Shown here piece by piece: positions 1 through 9,161 of a stretch of 64,000 bases of DNA; position 1 is the stretch's first letter, and each line of letters begins with the position of its first letter. This DNA is from Phycisphaerae bacterium (GTDB lineage: Bacteria; Planctomycetota; Phycisphaerae; Phycisphaerales; Phycisphaeraceae), in the NCBI GenBank assembly GCA_030432595.1, contig JAUIGU010000014.1:1-64000 (forward strand). Reading direction: 5' to 3'. A model generated the notes under the pieces. It worked only from the letters and a program-made list of their open reading frames with translations, was not told where the DNA came from and did not search any database. The position numbers and the translations under genes are program-made.

Positions 1-328
1 CGTCCGAACCGGGCGGCTGAAGCCACCACAGCACCCCGAAACCCGCGAGCACGCCGAGGGTCGCCCCGGCCAACGCGGGCTTGAGGTGGGCGTCTGAACG
101 GTTTCGGCGGTGTTGTGCGAAGGCGACCAGGTCCGCCCCGATCAGCACGGGGAGCATCACGCCCACCGCGTGGTCCGCCCGCAGCACGTTCGCGACCAGG
201 GGAACCGCGAGGATGCCGATGCCACCGCCGAACCCGGACTTGGCCAGGCCGATGATGAACGCGGCAAGCAGCAGCGCGGTCCACGCGATCGGGGCGGGCG
301 TGCCGGGCTGCAAAAGGTGGTCGATCAT
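1..328 (-). CDS. TauE/SafE (TSUP) family membrane transporter, 3' part cut off by window edge
   Basis: The first 109 codons of a minus-strand gene run off the left edge. The translation opens with MIDHLLQPG, followed by a membrane helix and the motif GLAKSGFGGGIGILAVPLVA, typical of the first repeat of TSUP permeases, which export or import sulfite, sulfonates or similar organic anions. A second hydrophobic stretch (AVGVMLPVLIGADLVAF) and a third helix follow. An in-frame ATG five codons upstream (343) is an alternative start; neither has a clear Shine-Dalgarno site. The substrate cannot be told from this fragment. The gene lies downstream of the PEP-CTERM gene on the same strand but is separated from it by a strong terminator. 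Confidence 0.85.
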   Translation of the reverse strand, partial: MIDHLLQPGTPAPIAWTALLLAAFIIGLAKSGFGGGIGILAVPLVANVLRADHAVGVMLPVLIGADLVAFAQHRRNRSDAHLKPALAGATLGVLAGFGVLWWLQPPGSD

Positions 329-371
329 TGGGCGGAGGACCATACCCCGCCGGGCGGAGAAAGGCACGGCC

Positions 372-402
372 AAAAAAAAGCCCGCTCTCGAGGAGCGGGC
401 TT
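372..402 (-). terminator. Rho-independent terminator of the PEP-CTERM gene
   Basis: Read on the minus strand this is a 9-10 bp GC-rich stem (arm GAGCGGGCT) with a 5-base loop, followed by a run of eight T residues. It begins 24 bases past the stop codon of the PEP-CTERM gene at 426-1142 and separates it from the TSUP transporter. Confidence 0.9.
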
Positions 403-425
403 GGGAGAAGCTTGAGGAGAGAGGT

Positions 426-1142
426 TCAGGCCGAGCGGCGACGGGCGGAGAGCATCAGCGTCGAGCCGGCGAAGAACAGGGCGGCCATGCCGGGCTCCGG
501 CACGTCAACCATGAACTCCTTCTTGCGGATGAACGCCGAGGCGCTGCCGCTGCCGGAGGCCTGCAGGGCGTTGTCGATCTCGACCTTGAACTCGGTGAGC
601 CCGTACTGGCTGAGGTCGATGTTGACCGAGTTGGTCCAGAAGCCGCCCTCGATCGGCACGTTGTCGAACGTATCGACGAACGCGTCGGTGGCTTGGGCGA
701 TCAGGGCGTCGGTGTTGGCGTCAAGGATGCGAACGAACAGGCCGGCCGCGACCGCTTCACCGCCGGTGACCGAGCCGAGGAACTGGTAGTCGCCACCTTC
801 CATAACCTGGAAACTGGGGATCACCGTGTTGTTGTTCGAGGTGACCAGGAAGGTCAACGAGCCGTCGGTCGTGTCCGGCGGCGGCGAGTACGAAGCGAAC
901 GCGTTGGCCGACGGATCGAAGTCGAGCTTGTTGCCCACCGCGATTTCGGGTTCGCCGTACAGCGGTTCGGGGTCGTTGATCGGGTCGCCGCTGGCTTCCA
1001 CCAAGTCGGTGTAAGTCACGTCGGCACCGACGTACGGGCCGGGATAGGACACGGCGGCGAACGCGCTGGACGCGCTCAACACCGAAGCCGTCGCGAATCC
1101 CGCGACGACTTGAAGCAGGTTGGTTTTCGAGATTCCCCTCAT
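426..1142 (-). CDS. Secreted PEP-CTERM domain protein of unknown function
   Basis: This 238-residue protein has an N-terminal signal peptide (about 1-29, ending SSAFA). The C-terminus is a classical PEP-CTERM sorting tail: VPEP at about 214, a hydrophobic helix and a terminal ARRRSA. In known systems an exosortase recognises and cleaves this tail. No exosortase gene is in the window. The middle (30-210) is acidic and predicted to be beta-rich, with no domain I recognise. A GAGGAG sequence lies about 10 bases before the ATG. The gene appears monocistronic and ends at a strong terminator. Likely a cell-surface or matrix protein. Confidence 0.8.
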   Translation of the reverse strand: MRGISKTNLLQVVAGFATASVLSASSAFAAVSYPGPYVGADVTYTDLVEASGDPINDPEPLYGEPEIAVGNKLDFDPSANAFASYSPPPDTTDGSLTFLVTSNNNTVIPSFQVMEGGDYQFLGSVTGGEAVAAGLFVRILDANTDALIAQATDAFVDTFDNVPIEGGFWTNSVNIDLSQYGLTEFKVEIDNALQASGSGSASAFIRKKEFMVDVPEPGMAALFFAGSTLMLSARRRSA

Positions 1143-1371
1143 AAGTCAGTCTCTCCTCAGACGATGAGCGGTTTGATATCGACCAGAAACCGGAATGCGG
1201 AGGCAGAACTTGCCTACTCCGACCAGCCAATAATACCGGCATTTCCCTGATCACACAAGCCCGCACAGCGGGTTTTTTACAAAAACCGATCAAAACTTCT
1301 AAAACTCTCCCATCCCCCAACTTACCGCAGCCCCCTAAGAAACCACGACGTGGGAAAAATAGAAAATTCGG

Positions 1372-2595
1372 TCAAACGCCCACGGCGTTCCGCTGGCGCT
1401 GGGCTTGGTCCATCTCGTCTGCCCCCGGCGCCCGGCCAGACGCCATCATCGCCCGGAAGCAGTCGAACAGATACCGGGCGTCGTGCGGGCCCGGGCTGGC
1501 CTCGGGGTGGTACTGCACCGCGAAGGTCGGCTCCGAGCCGTGCCGGAAGCCCTCCAGCGTCCCGTCGTTCAGATTGATGTGCGTCGGCTCGGCCCCGGCC
1601 TTCTCCAGCGAGCCCTGCGTGACCGCGAAGCCGTGATTCTGGCTGGTGATCTCGACCTTCCGGGTCCCCAGGTTCTGGACCGGCTGGTTCCCGCCGCGGT
1701 GCCCAAACGGCATCTTCACCGTCTCCGCCCCCAGTGCCAACGCCAGCAGCTGGTGCCCCAGGCAGATCCCGAAGGTCGGCAACTCGCCGCGCATGGCCTT
1801 GAGCGTGTCGATGGTCTGCGTGACCGCCGCGGGGTCGCCCGGGCCGTTGGAGACGAACAGCCCGTCGGGGGCATGTTCCCGGATCGCTTCCGGGGGCGCG
1901 TCGAACGGCAGCACCACCACCTCGCAGCCGGACTCGGCAAGGTTCCGCAGAATGTTCAGCTTCGCCCCGCAGTCCAGCGCGACGACCTTCGGCTTCGCGG
2001 GGTCGTGCGACACCTCGCCCTGAATCGGCTTCCACTCCCCGAGGTCCTCCGACCAGCGGATCGGCTCGGACCGCGAAACGCCGGCCACGAGGTTCCGCCC
2101 GACCAGGCCGGGGCTGGCCTTGGCGCGATCGACCAACTCGGCGTCGGTAATCGCGCCGGCGCCACCACTTCCGGGGGCGGCACACAACACTCCGTCCATC
2201 GCCCCGTCCGTCCGTAGTTTCCGCGTGAGCGCCCGGGTGTCGATGCCGTCGATCCCGGTCACGCCCGACCGCTCCAGCCAGGCTTCGAGCTTAGAGGTGC
2301 TGCGGAAGTTGCTTTCGAGGTTGGCGAGTTCGCGGATGACGAACCCGGAGACCTGCACGTGTTGTGATTCGAGGTCGTCGTCGTTGACGCCGTAGTTCCC
2401 GATCATCGGGTTGGTCATGGTGACGATCTGTCCGGCGTAAGACGGGTCGGTCAGCACTTCCTGATAGCCGGAGAGCGACGTGTTAAAGCACACTTCACCC
2501 TCGACGCATCGGGGCGTGAGGTCGCCGAAGCCGTGGCCGTGGAACACGGTGCCGTCTTCGAGCGCGAGGCGGGCGGGGGGGCGTTTTTGCGGCAT
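1372..2595 (-). CDS. carA: Carbamoyl-phosphate synthase small (glutaminase) subunit
   Basis: CarA hydrolyses glutamine and passes ammonia to CarB for carbamoyl phosphate, feeding arginine and pyrimidine synthesis. At 407 residues it is close to the usual length (about 380). The N-terminal CPSase small-chain domain shows EGEVCFNTSLSGYQEVLTDP. The C-terminal class I amidotransferase domain has the nucleophile elbow GICLGHQ (Cys278) and the QYHPE motif (His363, Glu365). It lies 23 bases downstream of the uracil-DNA glycosylase gene on the same strand, so co-transcription is likely. carB is not in the window. Confidence 0.96.
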   Translation of the reverse strand: MPQKRPPARLALEDGTVFHGHGFGDLTPRCVEGEVCFNTSLSGYQEVLTDPSYAGQIVTMTNPMIGNYGVNDDDLESQHVQVSGFVIRELANLESNFRSTSKLEAWLERSGVTGIDGIDTRALTRKLRTDGAMDGVLCAAPGSGGAGAITDAELVDRAKASPGLVGRNLVAGVSRSEPIRWSEDLGEWKPIQGEVSHDPAKPKVVALDCGAKLNILRNLAESGCEVVVLPFDAPPEAIREHAPDGLFVSNGPGDPAAVTQTIDTLKAMRGELPTFGICLGHQLLALALGAETVKMPFGHRGGNQPVQNLGTRKVEITSQNHGFAVTQGSLEKAGAEPTHINLNDGTLEGFRHGSEPTFAVQYHPEASPGPHDARYLFDCFRAMMASGRAPGADEMDQAQRQRNAVGV

Positions 2596-2618
2596 GGTGG
2601 CGGGAGTTTAGCGGCGAA

Positions 2619-3380
2619 CTACCCGGCCCAGATTCCCAAATCCACAAGCTGTTTCGTCGCCTGCCCTGCCCAGTCTTTGTTCGCTGCAGGGCTGGCCGGG
2701 GATGGGTGCAGGATGCGGCCGACCGTGACGCCATCCCGGCCGCCGCAACACTCGCGGGCCCGCTGCTCCGCCCACGCGCCCACGCCGACGACGAACTCGG
2801 GCTCGAGCGCGTCGAGCAGTCGAGCCATGTGGCGGTTGCACGCGTCGATCAACGGCTCACGCTCGGCGGCCGGCAGCTTGTCGGGCGTGAGGTTACGTCC
2901 CGTGTCCGCCATGAACACCAGCGGGCAGAAGTTCGCGATGTAATGCCCCCCGCCCCCGGAAGAATCGCCAAAAAAAGCTTCGGGTGTCTCGTACCGCTCG
3001 GCGATCAAGCTCCAGATGCGTCGACCCGAAACCTCCGACCGCGGGCAGTCCAATCCGGTGATCGGGCGCTTGGGGTGCTCGGGGTCGGGCTTGCCGATCG
3101 GTGCGTCGAGTTGCAGGAAGTCGCGGACGTGACCGACCTCACCGAACGGCACGCCGGTCTGGGCCATGCCCCAGGGCCCGGGGTTCATGCCGAACAGCAC
3201 GACGCGCTTGGGCCCGGTCGCGAATCGCTGCGTATACGCCTCGATCATCGGCCACGCGTAGTCAAGCGGGTTGTAGACCGTGTGCACCGGGTCGGCGAAG
3301 CGCAAGGCGTTGACCGCGTCGCGCAACTCCGCAGCGGCGTCGAGCAGGGCGGTGGTGGTCTGGTTCGCGCGGCGGGGCAT
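2619..3380 (-). CDS. SMUG1-like single-strand-selective uracil-DNA glycosylase
   Basis: This enzyme removes uracil and oxidised pyrimidines from DNA in base-excision repair. The 253-residue product carries the SMUG-type catalytic motif GMNPGPWGMAQTGVPFGEV and the C-terminal HPSPASPAANKDW motif that binds the minor groove. Both match SMUG1 better than the Ung family. I chose the ATG giving MPRRANQ. An ATG 36 bases upstream lies almost inside the terminator hairpin of gap and adds 12 residues with no motif. SMUG1-type enzymes are patchily distributed in bacteria. It is followed at 23 bases by carA. Confidence 0.87.
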   Translation of the reverse strand: MPRRANQTTTALLDAAAELRDAVNALRFADPVHTVYNPLDYAWPMIEAYTQRFATGPKRVVLFGMNPGPWGMAQTGVPFGEVGHVRDFLQLDAPIGKPDPEHPKRPITGLDCPRSEVSGRRIWSLIAERYETPEAFFGDSSGGGGHYIANFCPLVFMADTGRNLTPDKLPAAEREPLIDACNRHMARLLDALEPEFVVGVGAWAEQRARECCGGRDGVTVGRILHPSPASPAANKDWAGQATKQLVDLGIWAG

Positions 3381-3419
3381 CGGGAAAAGATCACAGATTA
3401 CGGAGCGTCTCGCCAATGA

Positions 3420-3450
3420 AGAAGCCCACGGAGTGACTCCGTGGGCTTCT
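3420..3450 (-). terminator. Palindromic repeat/terminator hairpin after gap (GAAGCCCACGGA family)
   Basis: This is a near-perfect 31-base odd palindrome with arms GAAGCCCACGGAGT and its complement around a single central G, extended by an A/T pair. It lies 41 bases beyond the gap stop codon. On the minus strand it is followed by TTCATTGG, a poor U-tract, so termination is plausible but not certain. The same outer arm recurs at 14477, 48846 and 56967. The central bases differ but keep complementarity, so it belongs to a repeat family. Confidence 0.7.
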
Positions 3451-3491
3451 CGAATGATCGCAACAGTTGACCGTGTTGCAAGCCGTCAGGC

Positions 3492-4622
<1,131 letters not shown>

Positions 4623-4768
4623 CTACGGGAACCGACGATAGGCGATGCTTTGGTCGCCTTCAAATCGCCGCGTCTACAGATCGTTAGACTCCCCGTCTTC
4701 TAGAACCTTTTGCGCGGCCACGCCTTTCAGAGCGCGGGCTGCGCCCGCCAAACCGGCAAGGAGCCGCC

Positions 4769-5881
4769 GTGCCCGACCGCATCGCCATCCTCACCCAGGG
4801 CCGGACCGAGCCCGTCTCCGCCAAGACCGCCGTGTCGCTGCTGCGGTACCGGCCCGACGAGGTCGTTGCCCTGATCGACACCGAAACCGCGGGGCAGACC
4901 TGCCAGCAGGCGCTGGGCTTCGGCGGAGACGTACCGATCGTCGCAAGCCTCGCCGAGGCGGATGCGCTCGGTGGCGTGGACACGCTCGCCATCGGCGTCG
5001 CGCCGGCGGGAGGGCAGTTGCCGCCGGAGATGCGATCGGTCGTGCTCGACGCGGCGAAGGCCGGGCTCAAAATCCTCTCCGGCCTTCATAGTTTTCTGTG
5101 TGACGACGAAGAGATCGCCGCGGCCGCGAATCAGGGCGGGGCCACGCTCTACGACATTCGCAAAAACCGGGAGCGCGACGTAGCCGACCGCAAAGGGCTC
5201 GACCCCAAGTGTTTGAAGATTCACACCGTCGGGCAGGACTGCTCCATCGGCAAGATGATGAGCTCCGTCGAGCTCACGCTGGGCCTGCAGCAGCGCGGGC
5301 AGGACGCCAAGTTCGTCGCCACCGGGCAGACCGGCATCATGGTCGCCCCCGGCGTCAACGCCGCCATAAAGATGTCGGATGAAGAACGCGAAGACCCGTC
5401 CGGCGGCGGTGCCCCCATCGACTGCGTCGTCGCCGACTTCATCAACGGCGCGAGCGAAAAACTCGTCAAGCGCAACCAGCACCACGACATCCTCGTCCTC
5501 GAGGGCCAGGCCACACTTGTCCACCCCAGCTACTCGTCCGTGAGCTACGGCCTCTTGCACGGCACGCTGCCCGACGGCCTGATCATGTGCTACGAGCCCG
5601 AGCGCCCGCACATGGTCGGCCGGCCGCACATGCCGCTCACCGACCTCAAGACCGTGGTCAAACTCTACGAACACGTCGCCAACCTCGAGCAGCCCTGCAA
5701 GTTCATCGGCATCGCCATGAACGCCCGACGCATCGCGAAAGACCCCGGCAAGATCGAAGCCGAGAAAAAGCGGATCAGCGCGGAACTCGGCCTGCCGGTG
5801 TGCGACGTGATCCTCGAAGGGCCGGGCGTGCTGGTGGACGCGGTGCTTGAACTGAAAAACGAACTCGGTAAGGGTCAATAA
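4769..5881 (+). CDS. dgcN: DUF1611 family protein, probable D-glutamate N-acetyltransferase (DgcN-like)
   Basis: The 370-residue protein belongs to the DUF1611 family. It has an N-terminal Rossmann-like part (1-140) and a C-terminal P-loop-type domain with GQDCSIGKM at about 155-163. Members of this family paired with an enolase-superfamily epimerase have been described as DgcN/DgcA, which acetylate D-glutamate and racemise N-acetyl-D-glutamate. Here the epimerase gene follows at 87 bases, which is the basis for the name; function is inferred from family and neighbour. The start is a GTG with AGGAG five bases upstream. It is transcribed divergently from gap across a 257-base gap with no recognised feature. 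Confidence 0.8.
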   Translation: MPDRIAILTQGRTEPVSAKTAVSLLRYRPDEVVALIDTETAGQTCQQALGFGGDVPIVASLAEADALGGVDTLAIGVAPAGGQLPPEMRSVVLDAAKAGLKILSGLHSFLCDDEEIAAAANQGGATLYDIRKNRERDVADRKGLDPKCLKIHTVGQDCSIGKMMSSVELTLGLQQRGQDAKFVATGQTGIMVAPGVNAAIKMSDEEREDPSGGGAPIDCVVADFINGASEKLVKRNQHHDILVLEGQATLVHPSYSSVSYGLLHGTLPDGLIMCYEPERPHMVGRPHMPLTDLKTVVKLYEHVANLEQPCKFIGIAMNARRIAKDPGKIEAEKKRISAELGLPVCDVILEGPGVLVDAVLELKNELGKGQ

Positions 5882-5888
5882 AGTCATT

Positions 5889-5962
5889 CACCGCAGAGGA
5901 CGCAGAGGGCCGCAGAGTTTTACTCGTGCTTTTCTCTGCGGCCCTCTGCGATCTCTGCGGTG
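5889..5962. repeat. Long inverted repeat (CCGCAGAGG type) between dgcN and dgcA
   Basis: Two 29-base arms (5889-5917 and 5934-5962) match as inverted complements at 27 of 29 positions around a 16-base T-rich loop. Each arm is built of short GCAGAG-like units. The right arm ends 5 bases before the dgcA ATG, so a transcript hairpin here would sit over the ribosome-binding region of dgcA. Confidence 0.85.
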
Positions 5963-5967
5963 CAACC

Positions 5968-7083
5968 ATGCTCGAACTCAAGCTCCACCCCCTTGAACTG
6001 CCCCTGCGTCACGCCTGGACCATCGCCCACGGCACACGCACCGTCCAGCATAACCTCGTCGTCGAACTCCACGACCCCGACACCGGTCTGTCTGGCTACG
6101 GTGAAGCGGCCGCGATCCCGTACTTCGGGGTGACGATGGAGAAGATGCTGGGAGCTTTCGCGAAAGATGCTGAGAACGATCGATACTTGAAATTCGACTG
6201 GATTGGTTCTGTCTATCAAGTCTTTGATTCAATTAATCAAGTCGGCGAGCAAGATCCGGATACCAGGCGAGGAAAGCCGCCTTGGATCGGTGCCGACTTG
6301 AACGACCCCTCGACTTGCTTTGCAATCTGTGCAGTCGATGAAGCTTGCCATGATTTATGGGGAAAACAGCGGGACAAATCCATTTGGTCAGCTCTTCAGC
6401 TCGACCGTTTAACCTGCCCGCCCTCCGACTACACCATCGGTATCGCCGAACCCGATGTGATGGCCGCGAAATTGAACGAATTTCCGAACTTCCCGGTCTA
6501 CAAGATCAAGCTCGGCACCGGGTCGCCCGAGACCGACCTGAAGCTCGTCGAACGCCTGCGTCAAGAAACCGAGGCGACCTTTCGCGTCGATGCCAACACC
6601 GCGTGGACGGCCGAGCAAACCATCAGGCTCTCCGGCCCGCTCAAGTCGCTTGGCGTCGAGTTCATCGAGCAGCCGCTCAAGCGCGAGCTGCCGCGCAGCG
6701 AGCACGAGGCGGTGTACTTCGGCTCAGACCTGCCGATCATGGCCGACGAGTCTTGCATCACCGAAGGCGACGTGGACGACTGTGCCGGCGTGTTCCACGG
6801 CGTCAACATCAAGCTCATGAAGTGCGGCGGCATGACCCCTGCCCGACGCATGATCGCCCGCGCCCGGGAGCACGGCATGAAGGTCATGATCGGCTGCATG
6901 ACCGAGACCACCGTAGGCATCAGCGCGATCGGCCAACTCCTGCCGCTGCTGGACTACGTCGATATGGACGGCGCGCTCCTGCTCGCCAAAGACGTGGCCG
7001 ACGGCGTCAAGGTCGGCGACGACGGCATCGCCATCTTCCCCGACACCCCCGGCAACGGAGTCACCTGGCACGGGCTGGATTGA
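5968..7083 (+). CDS. dgcA: Enolase-superfamily dipeptide epimerase / N-acetyl-D-glutamate racemase (DgcA-like)
   Basis: The 371-residue protein has the muconate-lactonising subgroup layout: a capping domain (1-130) with LPLRHAWTIAHGT and GYGEAA, then a barrel. Visible active-site residues are the KIK pair (Lys179, Lys181), metal ligands Asp208 (RVDAN), Glu234 (FIEQP) and Asp260 (MADES), and a lysine in NIKLMKCGG (282/285). Such enzymes act on L-Ala-D/L-Glu dipeptides or N-acyl amino acids; the dgcN neighbour favours N-acetyl-D-glutamate. An ATG 42 bases upstream exists, but those codons are the arm of a repeat. Codons for about residues 65-148 are strikingly AT-rich compared with the rest. 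Confidence 0.85.
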   Translation: MLELKLHPLELPLRHAWTIAHGTRTVQHNLVVELHDPDTGLSGYGEAAAIPYFGVTMEKMLGAFAKDAENDRYLKFDWIGSVYQVFDSINQVGEQDPDTRRGKPPWIGADLNDPSTCFAICAVDEACHDLWGKQRDKSIWSALQLDRLTCPPSDYTIGIAEPDVMAAKLNEFPNFPVYKIKLGTGSPETDLKLVERLRQETEATFRVDANTAWTAEQTIRLSGPLKSLGVEFIEQPLKRELPRSEHEAVYFGSDLPIMADESCITEGDVDDCAGVFHGVNIKLMKCGGMTPARRMIARAREHGMKVMIGCMTETTVGISAIGQLLPLLDYVDMDGALLLAKDVADGVKVGDDGIAIFPDTPGNGVTWHGLD

Positions 7084-7328
7084 ACCGCCAAGACGCCGAG
7101 ATCGCCAAGAAACAGACCAAGCAGTTTTGCCGCAGATTTCGCAGATGAACGCAGATATGAAACATTTTGAATCAGGATAGACAGGATGATTCAGGATGAG
7201 GCAAAGATGTTTTGCAATCTCATCCTGCCAATCCAACTCATCCTGATTCTGTTTGTCTGAAACTGCGTATATCTGCGAAATCTGCGGCCAACTTCTGACT
7301 TCTTGGCGTCCTTGGCGTCTTGGCGGTT
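7083..7328. repeat. Compound element of three concentric inverted repeats
   Basis: The whole spacer between dgcA and xseA is one nested palindrome. The outer arms (7083-7111 and 7300-7328, starting AACCGCCAAGACGCC) pair at 26 of 29 positions. Inside lie arms at about 7125-7158 and 7269-7291 made of CGCAGAT units. The innermost arms, about 7168-7200 and 7210-7250, are made of CAGGATGA units around a short loop. The element is visibly AT-richer than the flanking genes. It overlaps the last base of the dgcA stop codon and ends 12 bases before xseA. Confidence 0.85.
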
Positions 7329-7339
7329 AGATTCTTCTG

Positions 7340-8686
7340 ATGTCGCGAACGACCGATCAACCGCTGACCGTCACCGAGGTGGCGGGCCGGATCCGCGGGG
7401 CGCTCGAAGCGGGCCTGCCCGGCAAGCTCCGCGTCGTCGGCGAGATCAGCAACCTCTCGAACCGCTCGCACTGGTTCTTTTCCCTGAAAGACGGCGGCGC
7501 GGCGTTGCGTTGTGTGATGTTCGCGTCGGCGGCGCGGCGGGTGGCGTTTGCCGCGAAGGACGGGCTCGAAGTCGTCGCGACCGGGCGGATCGATTTTTAC
7601 GACGCCCAAGGCAACGTTCAGCTTTACGTGGACAAGCTCGAACCCGTCGGGCAGGGGGCGCTCGAGTTGGAGCTGCGCCGCCTGATGGCCGAGCTGCGGG
7701 AGCTGGGGTATTTCGAGCTGGACCGCAAGAAGCCGCTTCCGGCGGTGCCGCGCAAGGTGGCGGTCGTGACTTCCGTGGGCGGGGCGGCGTTGCAGGACGT
7801 GATCGACACCGCGCGGCGGCGGTGGCCGGGGTGTGAACTGGTGTTGATCGACGTACGGGTGCAGGGCGCGGACGCGGCGCCGCAGGTGAGCAGGGCGCTC
7901 CGCAAACTGTCGCAGCGTGGGAAGGCGTGGGGGATCGACGCGGTGATCCTGACGCGCGGCGGCGGGAGCATCGAGGACCTCTGGGCGTTCAACGAGCGCG
8001 ACGTCGCCGATGCTTTGTTCAAGTGCAAACTGCCCGTGGTGGCCGCGATTGGGCACGAGACCGACACGACCATTGCCGAACTGGTCGCGGACGTGCGCTG
8101 CGCGACACCGACGCAGGCGGCGATGACCGTGGTGCCCGACGCGGCAGCGCTTTCGGAACAGGTCACGCAATTGCAACGCCGGCTGTCGCTGGGGCTGCGG
8201 CGACGGGTGGAATACGCCCGGCAACGCGTGGACAGTGCCGCCAGGCACCGCCTGCTCGCCCGGCCCGAACAACTGGTCCGGGACGCGGACGCCGAGCTCA
8301 AGCGTGTCGCGGCCCGGCTGCGGCCCGCGGTCACGCGCCGGCTGAACGATGCCAGGACAACGCTCGCGTCCACCGCCCGCCACCTCGACGCCGTCGCGCC
8401 CCAGCGCGTGCTCGAGCGCGGCTTCACCTACACCACCGACGCGGACGGCCGGGTGCTGCGGCAGTCCGGGCAGGCGACCCAGGCCGGCTCGATCGTGACC
8501 GTCTTCCCCGACGGCCGGGTGGCCAGCGTGGTGGTCGGGGCGGCGAGCGATCCCACGGACCAACCCGCGACGCCGAACTCCGCCCACCCGACGTCCTCGC
8601 CGGCGTCTCGCTCGCCGCATCCGCGCAAGAAGACGCGCCGCCGCGGCAAGACTTCCGGGGGCGGGCCGTCGTTGTTCGAGCGGTGA
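7340..8686 (+). CDS. xseA: Exodeoxyribonuclease VII large subunit
   Basis: XseA is the catalytic subunit of the single-strand exonuclease VII used in recombination and mismatch repair. The 448-residue protein has the N-terminal OB fold (VVGEISNLSNRSHWFFSLKD), the central nuclease domain with VAVVTSVGGAALQD, LTRGGGSIEDLWAFN and the metal/catalytic segment AAIGHETDTTIAELVADVRCATPTQAA, then the long helical arm. The C-terminus ends in a Lys/Arg-rich low-complexity tail. xseB lies 178 bases downstream, separated by a repeat. Confidence 0.96.
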   Translation: MSRTTDQPLTVTEVAGRIRGALEAGLPGKLRVVGEISNLSNRSHWFFSLKDGGAALRCVMFASAARRVAFAAKDGLEVVATGRIDFYDAQGNVQLYVDKLEPVGQGALELELRRLMAELRELGYFELDRKKPLPAVPRKVAVVTSVGGAALQDVIDTARRRWPGCELVLIDVRVQGADAAPQVSRALRKLSQRGKAWGIDAVILTRGGGSIEDLWAFNERDVADALFKCKLPVVAAIGHETDTTIAELVADVRCATPTQAAMTVVPDAAALSEQVTQLQRRLSLGLRRRVEYARQRVDSAARHRLLARPEQLVRDADAELKRVAARLRPAVTRRLNDARTTLASTARHLDAVAPQRVLERGFTYTTDADGRVLRQSGQATQAGSIVTVFPDGRVASVVVGAASDPTDQPATPNSAHPTSSPASRSPHPRKKTRRRGKTSGGGPSLFER

Positions 8687-8726
8687 GTTCGGCGTGAATG
8701 TCCCGGTGACGGTTCACGGTCCACCG

Positions 8727-8800
8727 CTGACGAGCCGCGACCGTGAGAGAGCGGGTTTCCGGTGGCAGGTGCCCGCTCCCTTACGGTCGCGGCTCGTCAG
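8727..8800. repeat. Inverted repeat (GACGAGCCGCGACCGT type) between xseA and xseB
   Basis: Arms at 8727-8755 and 8772-8800 are 29 bases each. They are inverted complements with a few mismatches near the loop end; the outer 17 bases pair perfectly. The loop is 16 bases. An open reading frame running into xseB crosses it, but those codons are simply the repeat and argue against the longer xseB start. Confidence 0.85.
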
Positions 8801-8864
8801 TATGAAACTCCGCCGAATCGCCACACCCGGGACCCTGCCGCCCGCGATCCTTTACGATCCGTGT

Positions 8865-9155
8865 GTGGCCAAGAAGAAAGTCAACCGCAAGAAGAAGCCC
8901 ACACTGCCGGACGCCCCCGAGCTTTCTTTCGAGGACGCGCTTGAGCAGCTCGAAGCATTGATCGACCGCGTCGAGTCCGGCGAGGTCGGGCTTGAAGAGT
9001 CCATCGCCCAGTACGAGCGCGGCGCGGCGTTGGTGAAGCGTTGCCGGGCGGTCTTGGACAAGGCGGAGAAGCGGATCACCGAGCTCACGGCCGAAGATTT
9101 GGACGGCCCGGCCCCCGAAGATTACGACGCCCCCGCGTCGCGGGACGATGAGTGA
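8865..9155 (+). CDS. xseB: Exodeoxyribonuclease VII small subunit
   Basis: The small regulatory subunit of exonuclease VII. The core ELSFEDALEQLEALIDRVESGEVGLEESIAQYERG is the family signature and is followed by the expected helix ending in the KRC/EKR region. I place the start at a GTG giving a 96-residue protein with a Lys-rich N-terminus. An in-frame ATG at 8802 would add 21 residues with no family match, and longer starts run through the inverted repeat. The acidic C-terminal tail is typical. Confidence 0.92.
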   Translation: MAKKKVNRKKKPTLPDAPELSFEDALEQLEALIDRVESGEVGLEESIAQYERGAALVKRCRAVLDKAEKRITELTAEDLDGPAPEDYDAPASRDDE

Positions 9156-9161
9156 GGCATC

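Noticed and set aside
7083-7328. Considered as a CRISPR array because of repeated short units
   Set aside because: The units are arranged as mirror-image arms around one centre, not as direct repeats with unique spacers, and no cas gene is present.
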